Origin: Ancylomarina salipaludis
Lineage (GTDB): Bacteria; Bacteroidota; Bacteroidia; Bacteroidales; Marinifilaceae
DNA: 49,355 bases
Assembly: GCF_004122035.1 (NCBI RefSeq)
Contig: NZ_SAXA01000021.1
Location: 1-49,355, forward strand
Direction of reading: 5' to 3'
Under the pieces are notes generated by a model. That model saw only the letters and a list, made by a program, of their open reading frames with translations. It was not told the origin of the DNA and made no database searches. Positions 18,381 to 27,901 of the stretch are shown here, in pieces. The position numbers and the translations under genes are program-made. The stretch's first letter is position 1; each line of letters begins with the position of its first letter.

Positions 18381-19130
18381 TTATAACAAACCAAGTTGTT
18401 TCACTCTTTCTAAATCTTCGGGTGTGTCTATACCTATTGATTCGTGTTTGGTGATGTCTGTTTTGATGACATATTCATTTTCTAACCATCTCAATTGCTC
18501 AAGCGATTCCGCAAGCTCAAGAGAACTTTGCGGCAATTTGGTTATTTCATTAAGCGTATCTCTTCGGTAAGCATACATCCCAATATGTTTGTAGTAAGTG
18601 TGCTTATCCAGCCATTCTTTTTCGTCACAACCACGAAAGAATGGGATAGGCGAGCGGCTGAAGTAAAGAGCTCGCAGATTTTTATTCACAACCACTTTTA
18701 CCTTGTTCATATCGAAGATTTCATCTGAGTTTTCGATGGGTTTGATAAGTGTTGCAATTTGTGTTGAGGCTGTTTTGAAACAATCTTTCAAAGCCAGGAT
18801 TTGCTCGGGCTGAATAAATGGTTCGTCACCTTGAATATTTATAATGACCTGATAATTTTCAGAACTTTCAGCTTCAATTTTTTCAATGGCTTCTGCAATC
18901 CGATCTGTTCCGCTTTGGTGTTTTTCTGATGTCATTACAACCTCACCTCCAAAAGCCTTTACAGCTTCTTCAATGCGCTTGTCATCTGTTGCAACAACCA
19001 CATCATCCAGTGCAATTTTTACTTGCTCGTAAACACGTTGTATCATGGGTTTACCATTTATATCAGCCAGTGGTTTGCCAGGGAAGCGTGTTGATGCGAA
19101 TCGAGCAGGAATGATGCCTATGAATTTCAT
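18381..19130 (-). CDS. kdsB: 3-deoxy-manno-octulosonate cytidylyltransferase
   Basis: Activates Kdo with CTP to form CMP-Kdo for lipopolysaccharide inner-core synthesis, in the cytosol. The nucleotide-binding start IPARFASTRFPGKPLADI is at residues 6-24, with further conserved GDEPFIQPEQI near 98 and HIGMYAYRR near 182. I chose ATG 19128-19130 (MKFIGIIPARF, 249 residues, the normal size); the 41-residue upstream extension is not part of the family. It has its own terminator and appears monocistronic. Confidence 0.95.
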   Translation of the reverse strand: MKFIGIIPARFASTRFPGKPLADINGKPMIQRVYEQVKIALDDVVVATDDKRIEEAVKAFGGEVVMTSEKHQSGTDRIAEAIEKIEAESSENYQVIINIQGDEPFIQPEQILALKDCFKTASTQIATLIKPIENSDEIFDMNKVKVVVNKNLRALYFSRSPIPFFRGCDEKEWLDKHTYYKHIGMYAYRRDTLNEITKLPQSSLELAESLEQLRWLENEYVIKTDITKHESIGIDTPEDLERVKQLGLL

Positions 19131-19304
19131 ACAGGGTTTATTTTTTATTAAAAAAGTCTTGATTTTTGATTGAGTAAAGATAGTTTCCTTTTTCAGTTTT
19201 TGATGAATGGGGAATTTTAAAAATTTAAAAAAATGCCAGCTTATTATTAACATTATTTATTAAAGAATCCCGGTTTTATCCTTAGAAAAGATTTCAAAAA
19301 GTAG

Positions 19305-19312
19305 TAATTTTG
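19305..19312 (+). promoter_or_regulatory. Candidate promoter -7 box for the sigma-54 activator operon
   Basis: TAATTTTG matches TAnnTTTG exactly, about 100 bases upstream of the chosen start at 19412. No clear -33 TTG is present at the ideal distance. Confidence 0.4.
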
Positions 19313-19411
19313 TCAGGCAATCGGAAATAATTGCAGGTTTTAAACGTTTTTATTTGAGGATGTTTAAAACCCAGCCCGATGTTTAGGCATAATTTGATCA
19401 ATATTTCGAGA

Positions 19412-20653
19412 ATGGATGTACAAAAAATAAAATTGCGTTTTGGTATTATTGGGAATGCGTATGAGTTGACCCGAGCGATTGATATTGCTGTGCAGGTGGC
19501 ACCAACTGATTTATCGGTATTAATAACCGGAGAGAGTGGAACAGGAAAGGAAGTTTTTCCTCAGATTATACATCAGTTTAGCGCTCGTAAACATGCTTCA
19601 TATATAGCCGTTAACTGTGGTGCAATTCCGGAGGGAACAATTGATTCAGAACTTTTTGGTCATGAGAAGGGTGCTTTTACAGGTGCTTTGTCTGATCGTA
19701 AAGGTTACTTCGAAGTGGCTAATAATGGAACCATTTTCTTAGATGAAATTGGGGAATTGCCTTTATCAACTCAGGTGAGATTGCTACGAGTTTTGGAAAC
19801 GGGAGAGTTTATGAAGGTGGGGTCTTCAAAAGTTCTAAAAACAAATGTACGGGTTGTAGCTGCAACCAATATAAATATCCCTCAGGCAGTTAAAAATGGC
19901 AAGTTTAGAGAAGATTTATTTTACAGACTAAACACAGTACCCATTGTTATGCCTGCTTTGCGTAAGCGTAGAGAGGATATTTACCTTTTATTCAGAAAAT
20001 TTGCTCAGGATTTTGCAGAGAAATATCGCATGCCTGCACTAAGACTGAATGATGGGGCTCAGCAGATTCTTCAAGCTTACAGATGGCCGGGAAATATTCG
20101 CCAGCTGAAAAATATTACGGAGCAAATTTCAATCATTGAGAAGGAGCGTTTGATAACGGCTGATATTCTGCAGAATTATTTGCCGGCAAGCGACGAGCAA
20201 ATGTTGCCAGCCATTTATAAGAAAGACTCCAGAGATGAGAAAAGTTTTTCTTCTGAAAGAGAGATCTTGTATCAGGTTCTGTTCGATATGAAAAAAGATA
20301 TGACGGATCTTAAGAAACTGGTTTTCGATTTGATGCAGAAAGATGGTGATGCCAATGATCTAGAGCAAAAGAATGCGATGCTGATTCGTAAGCTTTATGA
20401 AGATCAGGAGGTTGATGTGGTTCAACATAAATCATACGCATCGGCTAAAGTGAATGTTTCTCATGTTGATGAGCCCGATATTCAGGATACGGAAGAGTTT
20501 GTTGAAGAGTCGCTTTCTCTTGTTGATAAGGAAATGGAATTGATTCGCAAAGCTTTGGAGAAGCATAATGGCAAGAGAAAGTATGCGGCTCAGGATTTGG
20601 GAATTTCTGAGCGAACACTTTATCGAAAAATTAAGGAATACGATATTAATTAG
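19412..20653 (+). CDS. Sigma-54 interaction domain transcriptional activator
   Basis: AAA+ activator of RNA polymerase-sigma-54. Walker A GESGTGKE is at about residues 40-47, the sigma-54-contacting GAFTGA loop at 87-92, Walker B FLDEIGEL near 112, and the Fis-type HTH KYAAQDLGISERTLYRKIK at the C-terminus. There is no N-terminal receiver or sensor domain, so activity is probably set by expression or a partner protein. I chose ATG 19412 (MDVQKIKLRF); ATG 19379 would add 11 residues. It is the first gene of a run with lptE, a TPR protein and secG; the link with envelope genes is common in Bacteroidota. Confidence 0.92.
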   Translation: MDVQKIKLRFGIIGNAYELTRAIDIAVQVAPTDLSVLITGESGTGKEVFPQIIHQFSARKHASYIAVNCGAIPEGTIDSELFGHEKGAFTGALSDRKGYFEVANNGTIFLDEIGELPLSTQVRLLRVLETGEFMKVGSSKVLKTNVRVVAATNINIPQAVKNGKFREDLFYRLNTVPIVMPALRKRREDIYLLFRKFAQDFAEKYRMPALRLNDGAQQILQAYRWPGNIRQLKNITEQISIIEKERLITADILQNYLPASDEQMLPAIYKKDSRDEKSFSSEREILYQVLFDMKKDMTDLKKLVFDLMQKDGDANDLEQKNAMLIRKLYEDQEVDVVQHKSYASAKVNVSHVDEPDIQDTEEFVEESLSLVDKEMELIRKALEKHNGKRKYAAQDLGISERTLYRKIKEYDIN

Positions 20654-20724
20654 ATGGAATGACATGCTGCTTTGAGTATCTTTACCGATGCAGATTCTTA
20701 AATAAATTAGTAACAATTTGAATT

Positions 20725-21237
20725 ATGAATTGGATAAAATCATCATTACTTATAATAATTATAGGACTGGCTTTTACGGCGTGTAAAGTGAGTTATAGCT
20801 TTACCGGAGGGACATTATCACCAGATGTAAAAACCTTTTCAGTGCAATTTTTTCAAAACAGAGCTCCCTTGGTAAATCCAAATTTGAGCAATCAGTTTAC
20901 TGAGGATCTTAAGGAGAAATTCCGAAGTCGAACCTCTCTTGATGAGATTGTTGACGGTGAAGGGCATTTGAATTTCTCGGGTGAAATTACAGGCTATCAA
21001 ACCAAAGCTTTGGATGTTACAAGTAACGATATTGCATCAACCAACCGTTTAACCATTACCATTCGGGTGAAATTTACCAATGAAAAAGAGCCTGATAATG
21101 ATTTTGATAAGAGTTTTTCAGCCTTCGAAGATTTTGACAGTACCAAGCAGTTAACTGATGTTGAAAATGATCTTGTAGATAAAATATTAGAGAAAATCAT
21201 TGATGATATCTACAATCAATCAGTAGTAAACTGGTAA
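20725..21237 (+). CDS. lptE: LptE family lipoprotein
   Basis: Outer-membrane lipoprotein that plugs and assists LptD in placing lipopolysaccharide on the cell surface. Lipobox FTACK (Cys20). The Bacteroidota-type body begins CKVSYSFTGGTLSPDVKTFS, with the conserved VQFFQNRAP and LTDVENDLVDKILEKI regions. The 170 residues are normal. It lies 71 bases after the sigma-54 activator and before the TPR gene, the order seen in many relatives. Identification rests on these motifs and the context. Confidence 0.88.
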   Translation: MNWIKSSLLIIIIGLAFTACKVSYSFTGGTLSPDVKTFSVQFFQNRAPLVNPNLSNQFTEDLKEKFRSRTSLDEIVDGEGHLNFSGEITGYQTKALDVTSNDIASTNRLTITIRVKFTNEKEPDNDFDKSFSAFEDFDSTKQLTDVENDLVDKILEKIIDDIYNQSVVNW

Positions 21238-21356
21238 TTGTTGAGTTGATTAAGATGATTTTCGTTAAGTTTAACATTGAACTTTTAGAGAGATTTAATT
21301 GTAGAAATAAGGCAGGCTTTATACTTGGCAAGTATTTGTAAAATATTGATAGAAGC

Positions 21357-22391
21357 ATGAACAAAGCGTTGTTGCAATCCTGGTTAAAAGATCCCCAAAA
21401 AATGGATGGAGACAGTCATAAAGAGCTGAAAGCTCTTATTGATGTTTACCCTTTTTTTCAGGCGCCTTATCTCTTGCTGCTAAAAACTCTGAATCAACAA
21501 AAAAGTATCCGATTTAATCAGGAATTAAAAAAATCAGCTCTTTTTATTCCTGATCGTCGTCGCTTGTATCTTTACTTGAACGATAAGCTTGACTTACCTG
21601 GTGATGAAGTTTTGGGTGGTATGGCAACTTCAGTTGAAACAGAAGAAAAACCAGTTTCAAAGTCTGTTGAAAATGATGTTTTTATTCTGGATGATCAGGC
21701 AACTGATGATTTGATAGCAAGTACTTTGGAAAGTGATTTAGATGAGTCCAATCACAAAGATGAAGAGCTAAACGGAACTGAGGGTGATGTTATTGATTTT
21801 GTTGATTTGGAAGCTGGAAATTTGAATAATAGTGAGGATACCGAACTTGATGTTCAATCAGAAATTAGCACCAAATCACAAACGGGAAAATTACCAAAGT
21901 CTGATTATCTGCAGTTAGAATCTGAGATCTATGATATGGATTTTGGAGGTAATTTATATGTTTTAAAATCAAATGAAAAGCAGTCAGAAGAGGCATTAGC
22001 TAAGTCAGAAAACTATTCTTTCTCGGAATGGATGTTGAGATTGAGTACTTCTGAAGTAAAATCAGTACAAATAGCTGCAAAAAAACACGATAATAAGACA
22101 TTAAAAAAGAAGAAGATTGCAACGGATTTTGATCTGATTTCCAACTTTATAGAAAACGAACCTCGTATACCGAAACCAGATCAAAAGATTGAAAGTCAGA
22201 TTGATATTTCAAAGGATAGCTTGAAAGAGGATGTGGGTTGTATGAGTGAAACTCTGGCTCAAATTTATATTAAACAAAAGCTTTTTGATAAGGCAAGTGC
22301 TGTTTATGAGAAATTAATGTTGAAAAATCCCGAAAAAAATATTTACTTTGCGAGTCAATTGGAAAGAATAGAAAAATTAAAAAATAGATAA
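21357..22391 (+). CDS. Conserved hypothetical protein with C-terminal TPR-like region
   Basis: 344 residues without signal peptide. The N-terminal 85 residues are helical and basic; residues about 90-190 are highly acidic and low in complexity (many Asp/Glu/Asn); the C-terminus has one TPR-like helix pair (MSETLAQIYIKQKLFDKASA, then VYEKLMLKNPEKN). It sits between lptE and secG, two bases before the secG ATG region, so it is co-transcribed with envelope-assembly genes. I know no defined function. Confidence 0.82.
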   Translation: MNKALLQSWLKDPQKMDGDSHKELKALIDVYPFFQAPYLLLLKTLNQQKSIRFNQELKKSALFIPDRRRLYLYLNDKLDLPGDEVLGGMATSVETEEKPVSKSVENDVFILDDQATDDLIASTLESDLDESNHKDEELNGTEGDVIDFVDLEAGNLNNSEDTELDVQSEISTKSQTGKLPKSDYLQLESEIYDMDFGGNLYVLKSNEKQSEEALAKSENYSFSEWMLRLSTSEVKSVQIAAKKHDNKTLKKKKIATDFDLISNFIENEPRIPKPDQKIESQIDISKDSLKEDVGCMSETLAQIYIKQKLFDKASAVYEKLMLKNPEKNIYFASQLERIEKLKNR

Positions 22392-22393
22392 GT

Positions 22394-22741
22394 ATGTTTA
22401 CCTTTATTTCAGTATTGATCCTTATAGTTTGTGTACTAATGGTTTTAATTGTTTTGGTACAAAACTCAAAAGGAGGCGGTTTAGCTTCTAATTTCTCATC
22501 TTCGAACCAGATAATGGGAGTTAAGAAAACAACAGATTTTCTTGAAAAAGCAACTTGGGTGCTAGCATTAAGCCTTTTTATACTTTGTATGCTTGCAGCT
22601 GCTACTATTGATCGTGGCAACAATGGCGCTCCTAAATCAGCTATCGAGCAGCAATTGCAAGAAACTGAAACAGCTCCTGAAACTCCGGTTTTCCCAACTG
22701 AAGCACCTGCTAAAGAGGAAAAAACTGAAAAGACAGAGTAA
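22394..22741 (+). CDS. secG: Preprotein translocase subunit SecG
   Basis: Small subunit of the SecYEG channel. Two membrane spans (about 3-20 and 54-71) flank the conserved VLVQNSKGGGLASNFSSS loop and a MGVKKTTDFLEKATW segment, the SecG hallmark. The acidic, Pro/Glu-rich tail (about 80-115) is common in this phylum. The ATG follows the TPR gene stop by two bases. A strong terminator follows. Confidence 0.95.
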   Translation: MFTFISVLILIVCVLMVLIVLVQNSKGGGLASNFSSSNQIMGVKKTTDFLEKATWVLALSLFILCMLAAATIDRGNNGAPKSAIEQQLQETETAPETPVFPTEAPAKEEKTEKTE

Positions 22742-22768
22742 TTCAATATTACATCTACTAAAATATTT

Positions 22769-22806
22769 AAGTGTCAGTATGTCATTACATGCTGACACTT
22801 TTTTTA
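22769..22806 (+). terminator. Terminator after secG
   Basis: AAGTGTCAGTATG and CATGCTGACACTT pair with one mismatch around a short loop and run into a long T tract. It ends the 19412-22741 gene run and separates it from groES. Confidence 0.92.
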
Positions 22807-22823
22807 TACTCCCCAATCAGCCC

Positions 22824-22854
22824 TTGATTTTTAAGTACAGCAAGATTATTTTTG
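22824..22854 (+). promoter_or_regulatory. Candidate promoter upstream of groES
   Basis: TTG (22824-22826), 20 bases, then TATTTTTG (22847-22854) fits the Bacteroidota -33/-7 pattern exactly. It lies about 330 bases before groES. No CIRCE element is visible in 22742-23184, and no conserved gene is seen in this gap. Confidence 0.5.
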
Positions 22855-23184
22855 TTATAACAAATGCGCTTATGAGTCTGTATATGAAAAGTTTATTTTT
22901 TCAGTAAATTAATCAATTGGGAATAATGCCGTATATTTATACTTCCCCGGAAGGGCGAATAAATTTGAAATTGAATTTGCGTGATAATCGATTTTAGCTG
23001 TTTGTGTCTGCATTTGATTCTTTGTGCTGCAAAAATGGCAAGACTTTTTATTTGGCATAGATTATGAAAGAAGCTGAACGTTGTTTTTGAAATCAACAAA
23101 AATGATGTTAGAATATTGAGCGAGTAATTCGGGTTGTATTTTAACACAACAGATAAAAAAATAAAAACCTAAATATTTAGAAAA

Positions 23185-23463
23185 ATGGCAGAATTAAAAG
23201 GAAAAATTCTTGCGGGCAAAATTTTAGTAGCTCCCGTGGCAATTGAAGAAAAAACAGCTAGTGGCATTATTATTCCTGATTCAGCAAAAGAGAAACCATT
23301 ACAAGGAAAAGTTGTATTGGTGGGCGCTGATAAAAAAGACGAGCCTATGGAAATTAAAGCTGGTGATATCGTTTTTTACGGTAAATATGCAGGTACGGAA
23401 TTGAATATCGATAATGAAGATTATCTATTGATGTCGCAAACTGATATCTTATACATTGCTTAA
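23185..23463 (+). CDS. groS: Co-chaperonin GroES
   Basis: Heptameric lid of the GroEL chaperonin. 92 residues with the N-terminal KILAGKILVAPVAIEEKTAS, the mobile loop around TASGIIIPDSAKEKPLQGKV and the C-terminal EDYLLMSQTDILYI. It is 47 bases upstream of groEL, the usual operon. Confidence 0.97.
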   Translation: MAELKGKILAGKILVAPVAIEEKTASGIIIPDSAKEKPLQGKVVLVGADKKDEPMEIKAGDIVFYGKYAGTELNIDNEDYLLMSQTDILYIA

Positions 23464-23486
23464 TCGCAATGCTTAAAACAAATTAA

Positions 23487-25142
<1,656 letters not shown>

Positions 25143-25163
25143 ATCTGAATTCATATAAATTTA

Positions 25164-25204
25164 AAAAAGGGCTGTTGATTTTAATATCGACAGCCCTTTT
25201 TATT
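25164..25204. terminator. Bidirectional terminator between groEL and a lipoprotein gene
   Basis: AAAAAGGGCTGT and ACAGCCCTTTTT form a 12-bp stem with A-rich and T-rich flanks, so it can stop transcription from both sides. It lies between the convergent groEL and the minus-strand lipoprotein gene. Confidence 0.92.
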
Positions 25205-25846
25205 TTAATTTCGAACATTTCGTGTTTGAAATGGAGGTCGTATGTAGCCGGACTTGATAAGTTTCTTAGTCAGTTTTCTTCCCATACTGTTGTACATAGT
25301 ACCATGTGTGTCCCAGGATGTTCCGTTTGAGTAGATTCGACTCACCCATACAGGTTCCAAATTTTTTCGATCCACCAGGTAAGTGTTGAAAACAGCATTG
25401 GGAGATTCATTAACGCGAATTTCACCATCTTCAAGTATTCGTTCAGTTTTTTTGTAGAAGTAATTTTGCTGGTTGATTATGAGAATGGCATCAACATTTT
25501 TTTTATCGATTGTTTTCAAAAATTCCTCGTAATTAACTTCCTGATTTACCTTAAACAATTTATAAGAAGGAATGACTTTAGTTCGATTACTCGATAGCAT
25601 ATCCTTAATACTCTTTTGAACTAATGGATGGTTGTCAATTCTGTTAAGGTCATAGAAATAGTCCTTGATAGACGCGTAATAGGTTTCTTTATCAAACTTT
25701 TTCAAGTTCAGATCATTGAATAAACTTACCACTAAAATATGGTGATAGGCTTTCTCTGGTTTTGCCAAGTTTTGATCAGTGACATATGAACTGGCACAGC
25801 TACTCACGAGGAAAGTTAAGAGAAACAGGAAGCTTAAATTTTTCAT
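25205..25846 (-). CDS. Lipoprotein of unknown function
   Basis: 213 residues with a lipobox (LVSSC, Cys17). The mature part holds alternating alpha/beta segments (HHILVVSLFNDLNLKKF, then NVDAILIINQQNYFY) resembling the periplasmic solute- or partner-binding folds of small Bacteroidota lipoproteins of unknown role, and it ends in a basic tail. I do not recognise a named family. It is a single gene, convergent with groEL. Confidence 0.8.
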   Translation of the reverse strand: MKNLSFLFLLTFLVSSCASSYVTDQNLAKPEKAYHHILVVSLFNDLNLKKFDKETYYASIKDYFYDLNRIDNHPLVQKSIKDMLSSNRTKVIPSYKLFKVNQEVNYEEFLKTIDKKNVDAILIINQQNYFYKKTERILEDGEIRVNESPNAVFNTYLVDRKNLEPVWVSRIYSNGTSWDTHGTMYNSMGRKLTKKLIKSGYIRPPFQTRNVRN

Positions 25847-25928
25847 TGAATGTGTGTTTTATTGATTTTTTCAGTTATCAATATCGTATTTATTGTATGA
25901 AAATGAAAGAGCTTTAACAAACTTTAAT

Positions 25929-25980
25929 ATAGTTAAACTATGAAAATAGTTGTACGACTAAATAATTAGTTGTATGTTTG
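25929..25980 (+). promoter_or_regulatory. Promoter with overlapping BlaI-type operators
   Basis: TTG (25950-25952), 20 bases and TATGTTTG (25973-25980) form a textbook Bacteroidota promoter. The near-perfect palindrome TAGTTGTACGACTA (25947-25960) covers its -33 element, a second dyad ATAGTTAAACTAT lies at 25929-25941, and a half-site TAGTTGTATG overlaps the -7 box. BlaI/MecI repressors bind such TACA/TGTA dyads, so autorepression is likely. The -7 box ends only 5 bases before the ATG at 25985, implying a leaderless or almost leaderless transcript. Confidence 0.75.
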
Positions 25981-25984
25981 AATT

Positions 25985-26371
25985 ATGAAAGAATTGACAA
26001 AAGCAGAAGAACAAATTATGCAATACCTATGGAAGCTTGAAAAGGCTTTTCTAAAGGATATTGTTTCGGAATTTCCTGAACCACGTCCAGCTAATACAAC
26101 GGTTGCTACCGTGATTCGGATTCTGGTTAAAAAGGGATTTATTGGGTTCGAAACCTTTGGTAAAACCAATCAATATTTTCCTTTAGTGCCTAAACGAGTT
26201 TATGCCCGGGAGTTTATGTCAGGTATGATCAAAAGTTTTTTTAATAACTCAGCAAAAGGTTTTGCTTCGTTTTTTACCAAAGAACAAGATTTGTCTTTAA
26301 GTGAATTGGAAGAAATGAAAGCTTTAATCGAAGAACAAATTCAAAACAAAAAAAGCAGATCAAATGACTGA
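25985..26371 (+). CDS. BlaI/MecI family repressor
   Basis: 128-residue winged-helix repressor, starting MKELTKAEEQIMQYLWKLEK, the family start. The recognition region includes RPANTTVATVIRILVKKGFIGFE, followed by a C-terminal dimerisation part with the proteolysis-prone KGFASFFTKEQDLSLSELEE segment. The stop overlaps the start of the next gene by 8 bases, so the repressor and its M56 protease are translationally coupled. It probably represses this operon through the dyads at 25929-25960, and perhaps other genes. Confidence 0.93.
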   Translation: MKELTKAEEQIMQYLWKLEKAFLKDIVSEFPEPRPANTTVATVIRILVKKGFIGFETFGKTNQYFPLVPKRVYAREFMSGMIKSFFNNSAKGFASFFTKEQDLSLSELEEMKALIEEQIQNKKSRSND

Positions 26372-27710
26372 TTTCATTTTGTATTCAATTAAATCAGGTT
26401 TGTGTTTAGCCATTTTTTATGGTTTTTATCAACTTGTATTGGTAAAAGATACACATGTGAAAAGGAATCGTTTTTATTTGCTAACGGCCTTAATGTTTTC
26501 ATTTATATTGCCCCTGATTAATTTTACGTTTGATCACGAGCAACTAGCTAAAGCCCATCAATTTGTTTGGGAGTTTGAAAATTCTTTTGAAGACCAGTTG
26601 CAGATTGCAGAACCTAATCTTAGAGAAGGATTTCGTTTCGATTCTCGTTTCTTGATATGTATTTTGTATGCTCTGGGCGTTGTAACAATTTTAGGTCGGG
26701 TAATTTTAAGCTTAGTTTCAATTTTTAAAATCATTCAAGCCAATGAAATAAAAAGAGAAGGTGATTTGAACTTAGTTTTTATAGAACAAACTCATTCGCC
26801 TTATTCGTTTTTTAATTATGTCTTTCTGAATCCGTCAATTCTTTCGAAGACAGAAAATAAGCAGATTCTTTTGCACGAGTCAATTCATTCAAAACAGTTG
26901 CATAGTATCGATTTGCTTGCAGTAGAATTAGTTAAAGCCTTTTTCTGGTTTAATCCTATTGTTTATTTATTAAAAAATGCCTTAGTCGAAGTGCACGAAT
27001 ACTGTGCCGATCAGGCTTGTGTCGTTGATGATACAAATAAAATTGATTATCAGCAGTGTTTATTTCAGTACGTTGAAAGTAAAATGAATTCAAACCTGAC
27101 TAGTGCATTTAAATCATCATTAATACTAAAACGAATTAAAATGATTAAAAAATCAAATACATCTGTATGGGCTCATTTTAAGTTGATACTGATACTTCCG
27201 GTTCTCCTTATTTCAATGTTGAGTTTTGATTATTCTGAGACCAAATCTGTGAATATGGAGAACAAAACGATTCCGGCAGGTCATGATTTAAAGCTCCCTA
27301 TAAAAGCTTCAGTTGGTGTCAGAATTACGTCACCTTATGGAGAAAGAATGCATCCCATTAAGAAAAAGATGTTGTTTCACAAAGGGATTGATATTTCAGC
27401 ACATCAAGGCACTCCAATTTATGCCATTGCTGACGGACAGGTACACTTGCTCGAGACCAATTATGTGGAAGGTAAAGCTTATGGGCGTTATATTATTATC
27501 CAGCACGATGGCGGTTTGGCGAGTTTGTATTCTCAAATGAGTCGTTATAATGTCAAATTGGGAGAGAAAGTGAAAAAAGGCGATGTAATTGGGTATGTCG
27601 GGAGTTCGGGTATCTCGACAGGGCCTCATCTGCATTTAGAAATAAAGAAGAATGGGGAGAATGTCAATCCTGCTGACTTTATTGATTTTAGTAGCCTTAA
27701 AATGAAATAA
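26364..27710 (+). CDS. BlaR1-type M56 metallopeptidase fused to an M23 (LytM) domain
   Basis: Membrane sensor-protease partner of the BlaI repressor. Several N-terminal membrane spans (about 5-20, 36-55, 96-125) and a cytoplasmic zinc protease with HESIH (171-175) and downstream Glu212 in VEVHEYCADQ, then a span at 270-287. Instead of a beta-lactam-binding domain the C-terminus (about 310-448) is a complete LytM/M23 endopeptidase: SPYGERMHP, FHKGIDIS (His339, Asp343) and GPHLHLEI (His422, His424). The M23 part should face the periplasm and act on, or sense, peptidoglycan. Confidence 0.92.
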   Translation: MTDFILYSIKSGLCLAIFYGFYQLVLVKDTHVKRNRFYLLTALMFSFILPLINFTFDHEQLAKAHQFVWEFENSFEDQLQIAEPNLREGFRFDSRFLICILYALGVVTILGRVILSLVSIFKIIQANEIKREGDLNLVFIEQTHSPYSFFNYVFLNPSILSKTENKQILLHESIHSKQLHSIDLLAVELVKAFFWFNPIVYLLKNALVEVHEYCADQACVVDDTNKIDYQQCLFQYVESKMNSNLTSAFKSSLILKRIKMIKKSNTSVWAHFKLILILPVLLISMLSFDYSETKSVNMENKTIPAGHDLKLPIKASVGVRITSPYGERMHPIKKKMLFHKGIDISAHQGTPIYAIADGQVHLLETNYVEGKAYGRYIIIQHDGGLASLYSQMSRYNVKLGEKVKKGDVIGYVGSSGISTGPHLHLEIKKNGENVNPADFIDFSSLKMK

Positions 27711-27750
27711 GAGAGGGGAAAATAAGAATTTTTAACACACAATTTTATAG

Positions 27751-27788
27751 AAAGCAGTTGCAAAATGAAACGTTTTTGCAACTGCTTT
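27751..27788 (+). terminator. Terminator after the M56-M23 gene
   Basis: AAAGCAGTTGCAAAA and TTTTTGCAACTGCTTT form a 15-bp stem with a short loop. It lies about 40 bases after the stop codon at 27710. Confidence 0.9.
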
Positions 27789-27864
27789 TGTAATTTAGTA
27801 TTTGATATTGAGGTGCATGAGCTTGCATACGGCTACAGTATTTAGATAATCCATTTTATTTACT

Positions 27865-27872
27865 TATTTTTG
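27865..27872 (+). promoter_or_regulatory. Candidate promoter -7 box for the acyltransferase
   Basis: TATTTTTG matches TAnnTTTG, 29 bases upstream of the ATG at 27902. The -33 region is AT-rich without a clear TTG. Confidence 0.45.
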
Positions 27873-27901
27873 CAGTTCCTTAAAACCAATTCGATTAGAT
27901 A

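Noticed and set aside
22742-23184. CIRCE/HrcA operator before groES
   Set aside because: No TTAGCACTC-N9-GAGTGCTAA-like inverted repeat was seen in this interval.
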